This document shows positions 47,401 through 56,800 of a stretch of 64,000 bases of DNA, piece by piece. A program made the position numbers and the translations under genes. The notes beneath the pieces were generated by a model, which saw nothing but the letters and a program-made list of their open reading frames with translations, was not told the origin of the DNA and made no database searches. How positions within the stretch are numbered: the first letter of the stretch is position 1; every line of letters starts with the position of its first letter. Where the stretch lies: assembly GCF_018860965.1 (NCBI RefSeq), contig NZ_JAHKQF010000013.1, positions 157,721 to 221,720 of the forward strand. Direction: 5' to 3'. The stretch comes from Alteromonas sp. C1M14. GTDB taxonomy: Bacteria > Pseudomonadota > Gammaproteobacteria > Enterobacterales > Alteromonadaceae.

Positions 47401-47619
47401 GAAAGCACGTCTTTCCAAATGCCTTACTGGATAGCTACTGAGAAAAACAGTGCTACGCGCTTTAGTATGTCTCCTCGTGCCATTGATGGTCGCACCAGTG
47501 ATATATACGTAATCGCCAGTGGATTAGCCTCAGGTTTACCTTATATGGGTACAGTCACGCTTTATGATGGTGATGGTGTCGAACAGGGCACAACCGTAGT
47601 AGAAGCGATTAAAGAATAA
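44467..47619 (+). CDS. Secreted S8 family serine protease (subtilase) with PA insert
   Basis: A 1050-aa exported subtilase. It has a signal peptide (MTFKKKLLGTMVSMALSAS, cleavage near TAVNA-QQ), an I9 propeptide (LYIVQLKDAPG to VVSVWQD), then catalytic Asp in VGVLDTGI, His in DGHGSHTAST, oxyanion Asn in VSAGNDGPT and Ser in LSGTSMSSPHIAG. A PA domain (CAFTEKVTRAVDSGATAV) is inserted between His and Ser. The C-terminal 400 residues are beta-rich. GGGAG precedes the ATG at 44467; the frame is open 33 codons further but without a signal. It degrades external protein. A PEP-CTERM gene follows. Confidence 0.93.
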   Translation: MTFKKKLLGTMVSMALSASLSTAVNAQQVFPENLGKFSTTATNVNVKKNSGLYIVQLKDAPGITYAEEIGELIPSKQMVTAHGNQYAADTRQVSQYVSELKRKQVSTAAAIGDIQIIHNYVHSFNGFSAKLTEEQAESLRANPDVVSVWQDELVKVDTANTPEFLGLTGPDGQHTLGIKGDDVIVGVLDTGITPENPSFADDGTYSDPSSIGWEGSCDAGEEAEEGTFSCNNKLIGARYFKDSFESVYEIQTSLGEFLSPRDADGHGSHTASTAAGNEGVPAVKNGTVIGNLSGIAPRARIAMYKVCWNSSYVSPSGADEAGCFYSDSMAAIEQAIVDGVDVLNYSIGGSLTDLTVPSTAAMLRAAQAGIFVSVSAGNDGPTASTVGTPAPWVTSVGASTYDGTSFVNGLEVTQAGATETYGFTEGSITLPLSESGAVSGSLVVAEPLEACYVSGASAPLDNAAEIAGNVALIQRGTCAFTEKVTRAVDSGATAVVVYDNGGGVTIMGGDYVGVIPGGMVSESVGTTLNAAASSGDTVTVNMSGSIFVEQTEVGDIMADFSSRGPNASTLDVIKPDITAPGVNILAATSDTPMFGEQGSQVAYLSGTSMSSPHIAGMAALLIDQHPDWSPAQVKSALMTTAYQSVTKEDGVTPADPFDFGAGHAAPVSAMEPGLTFDADFYDYMGFMCGLDEDTFVETESGFTCAQFEEANYPIDASQLNYPSIAIGELSGEETVVRYVTDVTGAGGTYSITVEGLDNLSVSVQGYDSEFTPVADNMLEVAPSGVSAFAVTFDKTDSSVVDSWEFGAIVLTGDDGTVVRSPVAVKPASDVKIDLAEAVSIGINSSGRGFFTVGMNYTGFVSLDYTGLVAPGIVDDVVSEDADGTFTFLEDGLSVTYFTVPEGSSLARFSLYDELVEQEGTDLDLFVYRCIDFSCTSVGSSAAAGSNEDVTLINPEPAADIDNGDLYIVFVQGWSLNGVESTSFQMPYWIATEKNSATRFSMSPRAIDGRTSDIYVIASGLASGLPYMGTVTLYDGDGVEQGTTVVEAIKE

Positions 47620-47631
47620 AATCAGAGAGTA

Positions 47632-47653
47632 TGGCGCAGCACCTGCTGCGCCA
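47632..47653 (+). other. Intercistronic hairpin
   Basis: TGGCGCAG and CTGCGCCA form a perfect 8-bp stem with loop CACCTG 12 nt after the protease stop. No T-run follows, so it may protect or separate the protease message from the following gene instead of terminating. Confidence 0.5.
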
Positions 47654-47677
47654 ATATAAAAATAAAAGGGTGAAGTT

Positions 47678-48211
47678 ATGAAAAAAATTAAATCATTATT
47701 TAGTGCTGCATTATTATCATGTTGTGCTTTGCTGTTTTCCGCCAGTTCTAATGCCGTTGTGATTACGACGAATGTAAATCTTGGTGGTATAGATTTCGCG
47801 ACTATTGAAACCAATTTAGACGATTCATTAGTGGGTTCTGGATTAGGCCTTGTCAGTACGTTTGACGCAGTAGGCTTTGATCTTGTCGACTTATATGTGC
47901 CAATCGCAGATGGTTTTGACCCTTTCACTTGGTGGTTTGAAGCTATCATTGATGTTGATAACATCATGGCAGGTGTAGAGTTCGTTACATTTGACGTAGA
48001 AGACAGTGATGGCTGGTTATATTACTTATATGCCGATTCTGCATTCGTCGATTCAAGCTACGGTTCAATTTACGATGTATCCAGTGGTTATCTTTTTGAA
48101 GCCTTTGGTTCAGATGTACAATTAACGTCTACCATTGACGTTCCTGAGCCAGCGTTGTTTGGTCTTTTTGCGATTGCATTTGCCGGCATGGTGTTACGTC
48201 GCCGAGTTTAA
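47678..48211 (+). CDS. PEP-CTERM sorting domain protein
   Basis: A 177-aa secreted protein. It has a signal peptide (KSLFSAALLSCCALLFSASS) and ends with the tripartite PEP-CTERM signal: VPEPALFGLFAIAFAGMVLRRRV has the VPEP motif, a short membrane helix and a basic end (residues 155-177). Such proteins are processed by an exosortase and often belong to matrix or extracellular-polysaccharide systems; no exosortase gene is in the window. The middle is Asp/Tyr/Val-rich with no lysine or arginine, very acidic, and I do not recognise it. AAAAGGG precedes the ATG. A terminator follows. Confidence 0.85.
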   Translation: MKKIKSLFSAALLSCCALLFSASSNAVVITTNVNLGGIDFATIETNLDDSLVGSGLGLVSTFDAVGFDLVDLYVPIADGFDPFTWWFEAIIDVDNIMAGVEFVTFDVEDSDGWLYYLYADSAFVDSSYGSIYDVSSGYLFEAFGSDVQLTSTIDVPEPALFGLFAIAFAGMVLRRRV

Positions 48212-48237
48212 TCTATCGTTATCGCGTTATTATAATA

Positions 48238-48261
48238 GCCTCTGCATTGCAGAGGCTTTTT
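48238..48261 (+). terminator. Rho-independent terminator after the PEP-CTERM gene
   Basis: GCCTCTGC (48238-48245) and GCAGAGGC (48249-48256) pair with loop ATT, followed by five T residues. Confidence 0.93.
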
Positions 48262-48426
48262 ATTGTCTCATTAATATTACTGTAGAAGCGCTTCCCGTCT
48301 TGCTAGAATAAGTAAAATTCATACGTTTTCTCCCCTTGTAATACGTGCATAACGTTGCAATTAGTCATACTGATAAGTAATACTGGCGAAAAATATACGC
48401 GTTTTATTCTCAACGAGGTCATCTTC

Positions 48427-49830
48427 TTGGTTGTCCGGTTCCTGTCTGTACTTTGTCTTGTGATTATCGGTACGCTGGTTAGTGGTAAAGCCGCCGCTTT
48501 TGCGGAGGAAGACGTGAATAAAATCACCTATTGCATCGATCCTGAATGGCTACCCTATGAAGCCCTGCGCAATGGCAAGCATATTGGTATCTCCGCCGAT
48601 TATTTGCATATTATCGAAGATCTAACAAAGCTTAACTTTGAACTTATCCCCACGGAAAGCTGGCAAGAGAGCCTCGCGGCACTAGAGTCAGGGCGATGTA
48701 TGATGACTACCATGATCAACCGAACGCCAAGCCGTAGCCATTTTCTTGATTTTTCCAGGCCTTATATGGAAGTGCCAAATGTGCTCATTGGTAATGAAAA
48801 TATGCCAATGGTGCAAGGGTTTGATGGTGTCGGTAATTATTTGGTCGGCGTAGTGGGTGGTTTTCGTCATGCTGAATACTTAGCCAAGTATTATCCAAAC
48901 ATTATCACAGAATACGTGGACTCCAATGTTGAAGGTTTAGAGCGGGTGTCTGAAGGTGATTTAGATCTCATGGTAGGTTCACTGTTAAGCTTGTACGCTT
49001 ATATTAACAGCCACGAAATTAGTCATTTAAAAATTGTGGGGTTTGCTGAGCCTTTTGACCTGTTATCTTTTGGCGTGAACAAGCATTACCAGTATTTGAT
49101 CCCCATTCTAAACGATGCCATCGATACCTTACCTGAAAGTAAAAAAGTGGATATTTATCGTCGCTGGAATTCAGTACAACAAGTTCGAGAAACCCGTTAT
49201 AGAACCGTGCTTTTAATTGTATTTATCGGGGTAGGGCTGATTGCTATTCTGACATGGAGAAAACGTGTAATACGCACGTATAAGCTTGAAATTTACGAGA
49301 AAAATGAAGAGATTGAAGTGCTGCAGACCGCCTTACTAGATAAAAATCGAACCCTTGAGTTTCTTTCGAATCGGGACGAATTAACCGGTCTATACAATCG
49401 AAACTATTTGATGCGGAAGGTGGAAGAAGAGATTTCGCGCAGCCAACGTTTTCAAACCCCTTGTAGCCTGATTGGTATAGAAGTACTCGATAGCCTCAGT
49501 GCTCGGTTGGAAAAAAGTGTAAAAGAAGAACTTTACCGGCAAATGGCCAGAGTGTGCTTATCGACTGTTCGTGACGTTGATATAGCGGTGAGATGTGAAT
49601 CAAACCGTTTTGTCATCTTATGCCCACAAACCCAACTGTTCGCCGCTAAAAAATTAGCCCTTCGCTTGCTAAAAGCCCTTAGCGATGAGCTGTTAAATCA
49701 GACCACCTTACTTATTGGCGTGGCGGAACTGCAAAGTGGTCAAGGATTTATGGAGTGGAATGATGACTTAAACAAGGCCGTCGTTTCATCACGGCGTCGA
49801 GGTGGTAACTGTGTGGCGTTAACTGAATAA
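48427..49830 (+). CDS. Periplasmic solute-binding sensor with degenerate GGDEF domain
   Basis: This protein (467 aa from a TTG) has a signal peptide (LSVLCLVIIGTLVSGKAAAFA), an SBP_bac_3 sensor (ITYCIDPEWLPYE to about residue 260), one membrane segment (TVLLIVFIGVGLIAILTW) and a coiled segment into a GGDEF domain. The opening NRDELTGLYNRNYLM is normal, but the active loop GGDEF is ESNRF, so no cyclase activity is expected. The inhibitory-site RxxD (RDVD) five residues before is intact and could bind c-di-GMP. TTG at 48427 has GAGG 8 nt ahead; a TTG 24 codons earlier gives a poorer signal. Monocistronic. Confidence 0.85.
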   Translation: MVVRFLSVLCLVIIGTLVSGKAAAFAEEDVNKITYCIDPEWLPYEALRNGKHIGISADYLHIIEDLTKLNFELIPTESWQESLAALESGRCMMTTMINRTPSRSHFLDFSRPYMEVPNVLIGNENMPMVQGFDGVGNYLVGVVGGFRHAEYLAKYYPNIITEYVDSNVEGLERVSEGDLDLMVGSLLSLYAYINSHEISHLKIVGFAEPFDLLSFGVNKHYQYLIPILNDAIDTLPESKKVDIYRRWNSVQQVRETRYRTVLLIVFIGVGLIAILTWRKRVIRTYKLEIYEKNEEIEVLQTALLDKNRTLEFLSNRDELTGLYNRNYLMRKVEEEISRSQRFQTPCSLIGIEVLDSLSARLEKSVKEELYRQMARVCLSTVRDVDIAVRCESNRFVILCPQTQLFAAKKLALRLLKALSDELLNQTTLLIGVAELQSGQGFMEWNDDLNKAVVSSRRRGGNCVALTE

Positions 49831-49845
49831 GTCTCACACATGGGC

Positions 49846-51504
49846 TTAATCGATAATGGGATGATAGTGCCATTTATGCGCATCGTAGCGTATCTCACAA
49901 CGTTCAAGTTCCCGTTCTGAACGCCAATTACGATTATTTAGCTTGGCAGACACACCCGAATATAAACGTTTATTGGCTTTCAACTTAATGTTTGCCAAAT
50001 AGTCGTCTTTGCGTGTTTGTAGTTCCAGCGATTTCTTTTCTAGCCAGAATAATAATGCGGTTTCATTGTGCAGCATGGCTTTCACTTCAGAAACTTTGCT
50101 TGCTAGATCTTTGTGGGTTAATCGTTGGTTGATCAAAGCGAGCTTTTCTTTATGGCGTAGATTGTTTTCCCGTAAATGTCTGAGTAAGTCATCGATGGTG
50201 TCTTTTTTCTCCGTTAATACTGCTAAACCCGGTGAAAAATCCACTTTTAATGTACTGCCAGCTACTGCCCCTAGGGTGCCGGCTTCGACTTTGTCTTGGC
50301 AGGTGAGGTCACAGGCAAACAAGTTACCCATGGGCTTGTCTAGTTGACCTACCGTTACTCCACCACCGGAGTGTATGCGACTATAGGCCAGTTGTCTGGC
50401 CACGGTAATATCGCCTTTGGCTTTAAGATCTATGCCTTGGCCATGTTGAATGTGGATACTGCCACCTGCGATGAGGGTACAGCTAAAGGCCTCGCTATCT
50501 TCCACCACTTTTCCCATCGCGCCTTCTGTAATAATAATATCGCCACCGGCTTCGATGATGGCGGATTCTACAAAGCCATTGATAGTAATATCTTTAGTGG
50601 CTTTAACGATCATTTTTTCAGCCACGTCACCATTAACTAAAATTGCACCTTCATAGGTGACATGACCGGTACCGACATTGACACCATTGCAGATGAAGGT
50701 TTCGTCAATATCCATCTTCAAGTTGTGATATTTGGGCATGCCAGACATTTTAGCGATAAGTATATTATCGTCATCGTCACTCACAACCGTATTCATCCCC
50801 ATTTTGAAGTCGAGCCACTTTCCCGGTTTTGCTATAAGTAAGGTGTCTTTAACATCAAAGCCTTTACGGCCTTGGGTAGGGGCTGTTCTACGCAATACCG
50901 GAGTGCCTACTTTCACACAAATAATATCACCGAGATTCCGTAAATCGCTTTTACTGCTGTCGTCAGTCTTAGGTTTTAATACTCTTTCAAGGGCATTAGG
51001 AACCAATGGAATAAAACGGGAGTTTTTACCGTTTTTTGCCGGAAGTCCTTTGGCGATGACACCTTCTACGATATCGCCAGGTTCAACCTTGGCGGCTTCG
51101 GTGAGAAGGGCTTCTATGTGTCTTAGTCCCACACCACGACGAATGCGATTTTTGTATGCCAGATTTCGGATGGTGATGGCGTTGGGCATCTTGCCGCCGT
51201 ATGGGGCGGTAAGACGCAGTGAGGCTGACAGGGCATCCTCACTAATTATAAATTCCACTTCAGCATGACGTAATTGGGCAATTTCCGCGGTAATAGCGGA
51301 GGTATCGCCGGTTTTGAAGGCTAGGTTAGCCTTATCGCAGGTAGTTTTAAGCGCCCGTTTTGATACATAGAAATCGGCATATGGGGTATCTTTTAGCGAA
51401 TCAATAATGGACTGGGTGTCCACATCCTGTTCCATTTCACTGGGTAATACCGTGATTGATAGATACTGGGTATCATTATTATAATTGTATGAGATGCCTT
51501 TCAT
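49846..51504 (-). CDS. FapA family (DUF342) protein
   Basis: A 552-aa cytosolic protein. Residues 130-340 have the FapA/DUF342 pattern of repeated glycine-hydrophobic strands (GHVTYEGAILVNGDV, DITINGFVESAIIEAGGDIIITEGA) like a beta-helix; the C-terminal 130 residues are coiled coil (TEKKDTIDDLLRHLRENN). DUF342 proteins occur in many bacteria and are linked to cell shape, motility or sporulation, with no firm role. It converges with the GGDEF-like gene and has a separate promoter, 94 nt from the end of sbcB on the same strand. Confidence 0.85.
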   Translation of the reverse strand: MKGISYNYNNDTQYLSITVLPSEMEQDVDTQSIIDSLKDTPYADFYVSKRALKTTCDKANLAFKTGDTSAITAEIAQLRHAEVEFIISEDALSASLRLTAPYGGKMPNAITIRNLAYKNRIRRGVGLRHIEALLTEAAKVEPGDIVEGVIAKGLPAKNGKNSRFIPLVPNALERVLKPKTDDSSKSDLRNLGDIICVKVGTPVLRRTAPTQGRKGFDVKDTLLIAKPGKWLDFKMGMNTVVSDDDDNILIAKMSGMPKYHNLKMDIDETFICNGVNVGTGHVTYEGAILVNGDVAEKMIVKATKDITINGFVESAIIEAGGDIIITEGAMGKVVEDSEAFSCTLIAGGSIHIQHGQGIDLKAKGDITVARQLAYSRIHSGGGVTVGQLDKPMGNLFACDLTCQDKVEAGTLGAVAGSTLKVDFSPGLAVLTEKKDTIDDLLRHLRENNLRHKEKLALINQRLTHKDLASKVSEVKAMLHNETALLFWLEKKSLELQTRKDDYLANIKLKANKRLYSGVSAKLNNRNWRSERELERCEIRYDAHKWHYHPIID

Positions 51505-51597
51505 TTTTTTATATCCGTAATATCACGCCAATAAGTTATCGGCAGGCTATGGGTTCGACATTAGCCTGTTTACTTTATGTTGAATCACCGCATGAGG

Positions 51598-53031
51598 TCA
51601 AAGATTTTGCGCATATTGATACAGTGCGCGCAATATTGCTTGTTTGTGGCTGTCTTCTCGGTACTGTTCGAGTAACTGTTCAAGCTCGAGCAAATAGGGC
51701 TCAAGGGTTAAAGATGCAGGTGAATCGCTATCGGTGAGTCTATTTTGACGGTGAGCTTGCCAGCGGTGCATTTCCTCTTCAGTGAGGGTTTGCGGGTAGT
51801 TCCGACACCGGTATCTGAATAACAATGTGCGTAAGGTTGCGTTTTGTGTTTTTTGTGCAAATTCACCGAGGCTTTCCGGCAACGCTTGTCGTACGTCGTC
51901 ACACCATCTACGTTCATCCTCATTTAAGAAACCGCCGCTATACAAGCCATGATCAGCATCAACCTCTCGCTCTTCATGAGGCGTGGCATACACACTTGTG
52001 AGCTTATCCGTTAACTGAGGGGTGTTTATCAGTGTCCGATAATGTTGTAGACATTGCTCTCGGTCGATACCCAAGCGCTTGGCATTATCCTCAGTTAACG
52101 CTTTCGCGGTGGTAATAAACGGAGCCCGATTAACATGCAATAGCTTCAAGCCCGGCCTTTGTAGGTCGCCGAGTTCGCTATTAGACGTGTAAAGTCGTTC
52201 ACGAAGGGTTTGGGCATCGTTTTCTATTAGGGTGTCTACAGGTATGGATAAATCCACGCAAATAATGGCGTTGGAATTGGTGGGATGGGGCGCGACAGGT
52301 AAAATCCATGTGCAACATCCCTGAGCCGCTGGAATTTTTGATGACACATGCAACAACACAGAGGGCGATTGGGTATTAATTTGTTTTAGTACTTGGTGTT
52401 TACTGCGTAAGCCAAACGCATAATCGTATAATTTTGGCTGATGTTTTTTAATTAACTTAGCCAATGACAGGGTTGCATAAACATCTGATAACGCATCGTG
52501 GGCCTGTCCATGATCCAGATTGTTTGCTTTTGCTAAATCCTCTAATTTGAAACTGGGGATCCCGTCTTCTTTTTCAGGCCATACAATGCCTTCTGGTCTT
52601 AGTGCATAGCAAGCCCGTGCTAAATCAATAATATCCCAGCGAGAATTGCCGTTGCGCCATTCTCTAGCATATGGGTCGAAAAAATTACGGTAAAAAAGGT
52701 GCCGTGTTACTTCGTCATCAAAACGGATACTGTTATAACCCGCAACACAGGTTTGGGGTTGAGACATCACCTCGTTAATTTGTCGTGCAAATTCGGCTTC
52801 TATCATACCGTCACGAATCGACTGTTGTGGTGTCACACCAGTGATAAGACAGGCTTGTGGATGAGGAAGTAGGTCGTTTGCGATTTGCGCCATGATATTA
52901 ATGGGTTTACCAATAATATTCAGATCCGCATCTGTACGGATGGCTGCAAATTGACAAGGTGTATCTTTTATCGGGTTGGCACCCCATGTTTCATAATCGT
53001 GCCAAAGTATACTGGGCGCACGTTGCGTCAT
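51598..53031 (-). CDS. sbcB: Exodeoxyribonuclease I
   Basis: A 477-aa DEDDh 3'-5' exonuclease for single-stranded DNA, needed with RecJ and others in mismatch repair and recombination. The DEDD motifs are ILWHDYETWGANP (Asp-Glu), AGYNSIRFDDEV (Asp) and HDALSDVYATLSLAK (His-Asp). The C-terminal half has the Exo I SH3-like and helical domains (RHYRTLINTPQL). E. coli is 475 aa. ATG at 53031 chosen because it places the first motif near residue 15, as in the family; the frame extends 18 codons upstream without a ribosome site. Confidence 0.96.
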   Translation of the reverse strand: MTQRAPSILWHDYETWGANPIKDTPCQFAAIRTDADLNIIGKPINIMAQIANDLLPHPQACLITGVTPQQSIRDGMIEAEFARQINEVMSQPQTCVAGYNSIRFDDEVTRHLFYRNFFDPYAREWRNGNSRWDIIDLARACYALRPEGIVWPEKEDGIPSFKLEDLAKANNLDHGQAHDALSDVYATLSLAKLIKKHQPKLYDYAFGLRSKHQVLKQINTQSPSVLLHVSSKIPAAQGCCTWILPVAPHPTNSNAIICVDLSIPVDTLIENDAQTLRERLYTSNSELGDLQRPGLKLLHVNRAPFITTAKALTEDNAKRLGIDREQCLQHYRTLINTPQLTDKLTSVYATPHEEREVDADHGLYSGGFLNEDERRWCDDVRQALPESLGEFAQKTQNATLRTLLFRYRCRNYPQTLTEEEMHRWQAHRQNRLTDSDSPASLTLEPYLLELEQLLEQYREDSHKQAILRALYQYAQNL

Positions 53032-53375
53032 TATACGAATAGATCCTGTATTTGAGACTTCATGTGGGACTATACCAGCCAGCATCTATACTCGCTAGAT
53101 ACAAACGTCGGCTTTGCCTGCGTCAGAGAAAATATTAATGTGAAATGGGCGTATTGATTTTAATTGTTGAACTGATGGTGTGATGGCAAGGTCACAATAA
53201 ATAAGCATTGTTAAAATAACGTTAAAATTTCTAGCGTGTTTTACCGGTTCGGACTAGGCTCAAAGAAGGCTACCACCGGATAGCGCGATCTAGGTTTAAT
53301 ATTATTTATCAGTATGTCTTTATCAATAATCATAAAAATGCTGTTACTTCCCGTATGGGGTGTAAAGGAGGCAAT
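53032..53375. other. Intergenic region, sbcB to CBS gene
   Basis: About 340 nt between divergent genes. It is AT-rich near 53150-53330 and should contain both promoters. I see no gene, RNA or significant repeat. Confidence 0.5.
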
Positions 53376-53798
53376 ATGGAATCTTTGTTAGTCAGTGATT
53401 ATATGAATCTCCACCCAGTAAAGTTAACACCGGATATGCCTGTTGCCGAAGCCGTTGAGGCACTTCTTGCCAGCCATCAAACTGGCGGTCCGGTACAAGA
53501 TCCATTTGGCAAAGTTGTGGGCTTTTTATCTGAGCAAGACTGCCTAAAGCAAATGATTGAATCGAGTTATTATCGAGAGCAGGTGTGTCGCGTCAAAGAT
53601 GTGATGCAGACCGTGGTCGCGGCCGTGAAACCGTGGAGTTCTGTGCTTGAAGTGGCGCAACGCTTAATCAACGAACGACCGCGTATCTTCCCTGTCATCG
53701 ATGATGATGAGAAGTTAGTGGGGACGATTAATCGAGCCGCAGTGCTGCGCGCTATCGATAAGCAGTTGCAGTCAGGATATAACCAGAAAGCCAGTTAA
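53376..53798 (+). CDS. CBS domain pair protein
   Basis: A 140-aa protein made of two CBS domains (a Bateman module): VSDYMNLHPVKLTPDMPVAEA starts the first and VKDVMQTVVAAVKPWSSVLEVAQ the second, ending VGTINRAAVLRAIDK. Bateman modules bind adenosyl nucleotides and regulate partners; the partner here is unknown. Perfect AAGGAGG precedes the ATG at 53376. It is 90 nt before hrpA on the same strand but probably separately transcribed. Confidence 0.92.
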   Translation: MESLLVSDYMNLHPVKLTPDMPVAEAVEALLASHQTGGPVQDPFGKVVGFLSEQDCLKQMIESSYYREQVCRVKDVMQTVVAAVKPWSSVLEVAQRLINERPRIFPVIDDDEKLVGTINRAAVLRAIDKQLQSGYNQKAS

Positions 53799-53888
53799 TG
53801 ATTAATGGCCCTGCAAAGCGCATTATTTATGGTAAACTTTAGCGCCTTTTTGGTCTAAAACCGGTAAGTTTGCTGTAAGGAATGCGCG

Positions 53889-56800
53889 TTGTCCTTTGAA
53901 TCTGAAAAAACTTCTCTTTCTACATTATTTAATTTGTTATCCCAATGCATGATTGCCGATCAATTTTCGTTGCGAAATCGATTACGGCGCTGTGCTGCGT
54001 TGTTAAAAAAGGATGAAGAGCAGGGAAGTGCGCAATTAGCCCAGCTTGAGAAAAAAATACAGGCATCTGTGTCACAGCGTCAATGGCGAGCCGACAATGT
54101 GCCAACTATTTCTTATCCCCCGTTACCGGTAAGTGATAAAAAAGAAGACATTAAAGCTGCGATTGCCAGTAGTCAGGTGGTGATCGTCGCCGGTGAAACA
54201 GGATCGGGAAAAACCACCCAGCTACCCAAAATATGCCTTGAATTGGGGCGAGGGGTAAATGGACTCATCGCCCATACACAGCCTCGTCGCTTAGCCGCGC
54301 GCAGTGTGGCTACGCGTATAGCGGAAGAGCTTAATACTCCCTTGGGTGAGAAAGTGGGGTTTAAAATTCGTTTTTCCGATCAAGTGAGCGAATCCAGTTA
54401 TGTTAAGTTGATGACTGACGGCATGTTGCTTGCCGAAATGCAAAAAGACAGGTTTTTAAACCAATACGATACAATCATCATTGATGAAGCCCACGAACGC
54501 AGCTTAAATATTGACTTCTTGCTTGGTTATCTAAAACAGTTATTGCCTAAACGGCCAGAGCTTAAGGTTATTATCACCTCAGCAACCATTGATCCAGAGC
54601 GTTTTAGTCGTCACTTTTCCGATGCGCCCATTGTCGAAGTTAGCGGACGTACCTATCCGGTGGAGATCCGCTATCATGGGCCTGAAGAACGAGGCGATGA
54701 CGTTGATCAAACCGACGCTATTATCTTTGCTGTTGATGAGCTAAAACGTGAAGCCCCCGGTGATATTCTTATCTTTTTAAGTGGTGAACGGGATATTCGC
54801 GATACCCAAGATGCATTGCAAAAACAACAGTACCGAAATACGGAAATTGTTCCCCTTTATGCACGCTTGTCGGCGGCAGAACAAAACCGCATTTTTCAAT
54901 CTCATTCTGGCCAGCGTATTGTGCTCGCAACCAATGTTGCCGAAACCTCGTTAACGGTGCCGGGGATCAAATATGTTATCGACCCGGGTACGGCCCGTAT
55001 TTCACGTTACAGCGCTCGCAGCAAGGTACAACGGCTTCCCATTGAACCTATCTCTCAAGCCTCAGCGAATCAGCGAGCCGGTCGATGTGGTCGGGTATCG
55101 AACGGTATTTGCATTCGTTTATACAGTGAAGAGGATTACTTAGGCCGTCCCGCCTTTACTGATCCGGAAATTTTGCGTACCAACCTAGGATCCGTCATTT
55201 TACAGATGCTTGCCCTTGGATTGGGTGATATCGGTGCCTTTCCTTTCGTACAGCCGCCAGATAATCGGAATATTACCGATGGCTTTAGGTTGCTAGAAGA
55301 AATACAGGCCATTACCCGCAACAAAGGCAAGGTGACCCTTACTCAGTTAGGACGGCAGATTGCTAAATTACCCATCGACCCGCGTTATGCCCGTATGGTG
55401 ATAGAGGCGGGTAAAACCAATGCATTGATGGAAGTGATGGTTATCGCTGCTGGCTTGTCTATTCAGGATCCCCGTGAAAGGCCTCAAGAAAAGCGTCAGC
55501 AAGCAGATGAAAAACATAGCGAATATCTCGATAAAGAATCGGATTTCATTAGTTTATTTAATTTATGGCAAGGGTTTAAAGCACAACAAACTGCGCTATC
55601 TAGCAATCAGCTTCGCAAATGGTGTAAGACGAACTTTATTAACTATTTGCGCATGCGGGAATGGCAGGACATTGTCAGTCAGTTAAAAAAGTCTATTGCA
55701 GAAATTGGTCTTGGTATTGGCCATCAACCGGCGGATTACACCGCTGTGCATCAAGCCATTTGCAGCGGTTTATTGTCTCATTTAGGCATGAAAGATAAAG
55801 ATCGGGAATATTTAGGGGCGCGTAACTCCCGCTTTATGTTGTTTCCTGGTTCAGGGCTAGCAAAAGCGCAGCCTAAATGGATCATGGCGGCAGAATTGGT
55901 GGAAACATCAAAATTATTTGCGCGTATGAACGCAAAAATTGACCCTAGCTGGGTAGAGCCGATCGCTAAGCATGTTAGTTCATCTAGCTATTCTGAGCCC
56001 CATTGGTCGAAAAAGCGTGGTGCCGTGGTCGCCTTTGAAAAGGTCACGTTGTTCGGGTTACCCATTATTCCCAAACGCTCTGTTGTATACAGTCATATTG
56101 ATCCTGAAGTGAGTCAAAACCTTTTTATACGCCATGCCCTTATTGAAGGGGAGACAAAATTAACCTATCGGTTTTTGTCAGAAAATTTAGCGTTACTTGA
56201 ACAAGTGGACGAGCTGGAACAGAAAATTCGTCGCCGAGACGTGATGGTTGATGAAGATGCGTTGCTGGACTTTTATGCCCAACGTTTGCCGGTAGAGGTG
56301 AACAATGAGGCGGCATTTAAAAAGTGGTACAGTCGCCAGCAAGATAAAGACAGTTTGTTGTTTAGTGAACAAGATGTTTATCGCCAGCAACCTGAATCTC
56401 ACCTTTCCAATGCCTTTCCCGATACATGGGTGCAAGGCAATATACGCTTGCCGTTACAATATCATTTTGAACCCACCGCCGAGGATGACGGGGTAACGGT
56501 CATGATCCCTCTGCCTATTTTAAATCAGGTTGCGGACATCGGCTTTGACTGGTTGGTACCAGGATTAAGGCACGAGTTAGTGGTAAGTTTAATTAAAGGC
56601 TTAGAAAAAAGATTACGAAAGAACTTTGTGCCTGCGCCTAACTATGCCCAAGCCTGTTTGGAAGCGATTTCGCCGCTGGATAAAAAGAATCAGCCCGTCT
56701 CTTTGCTAACGGCCTTGTCTGATCAATTAAGGCGCATGACCGGCGTACAGGTAGAAGACGACGATTGGAATGATGCACACTTAGATAAACACCTAAGAAT

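Noticed and set aside
50732..51268. 178-codon plus-strand frame inside the FapA gene
   Set aside because: Antisense shadow; the amino-acid composition is Ser/Pro/Arg-rich and unlike a protein.
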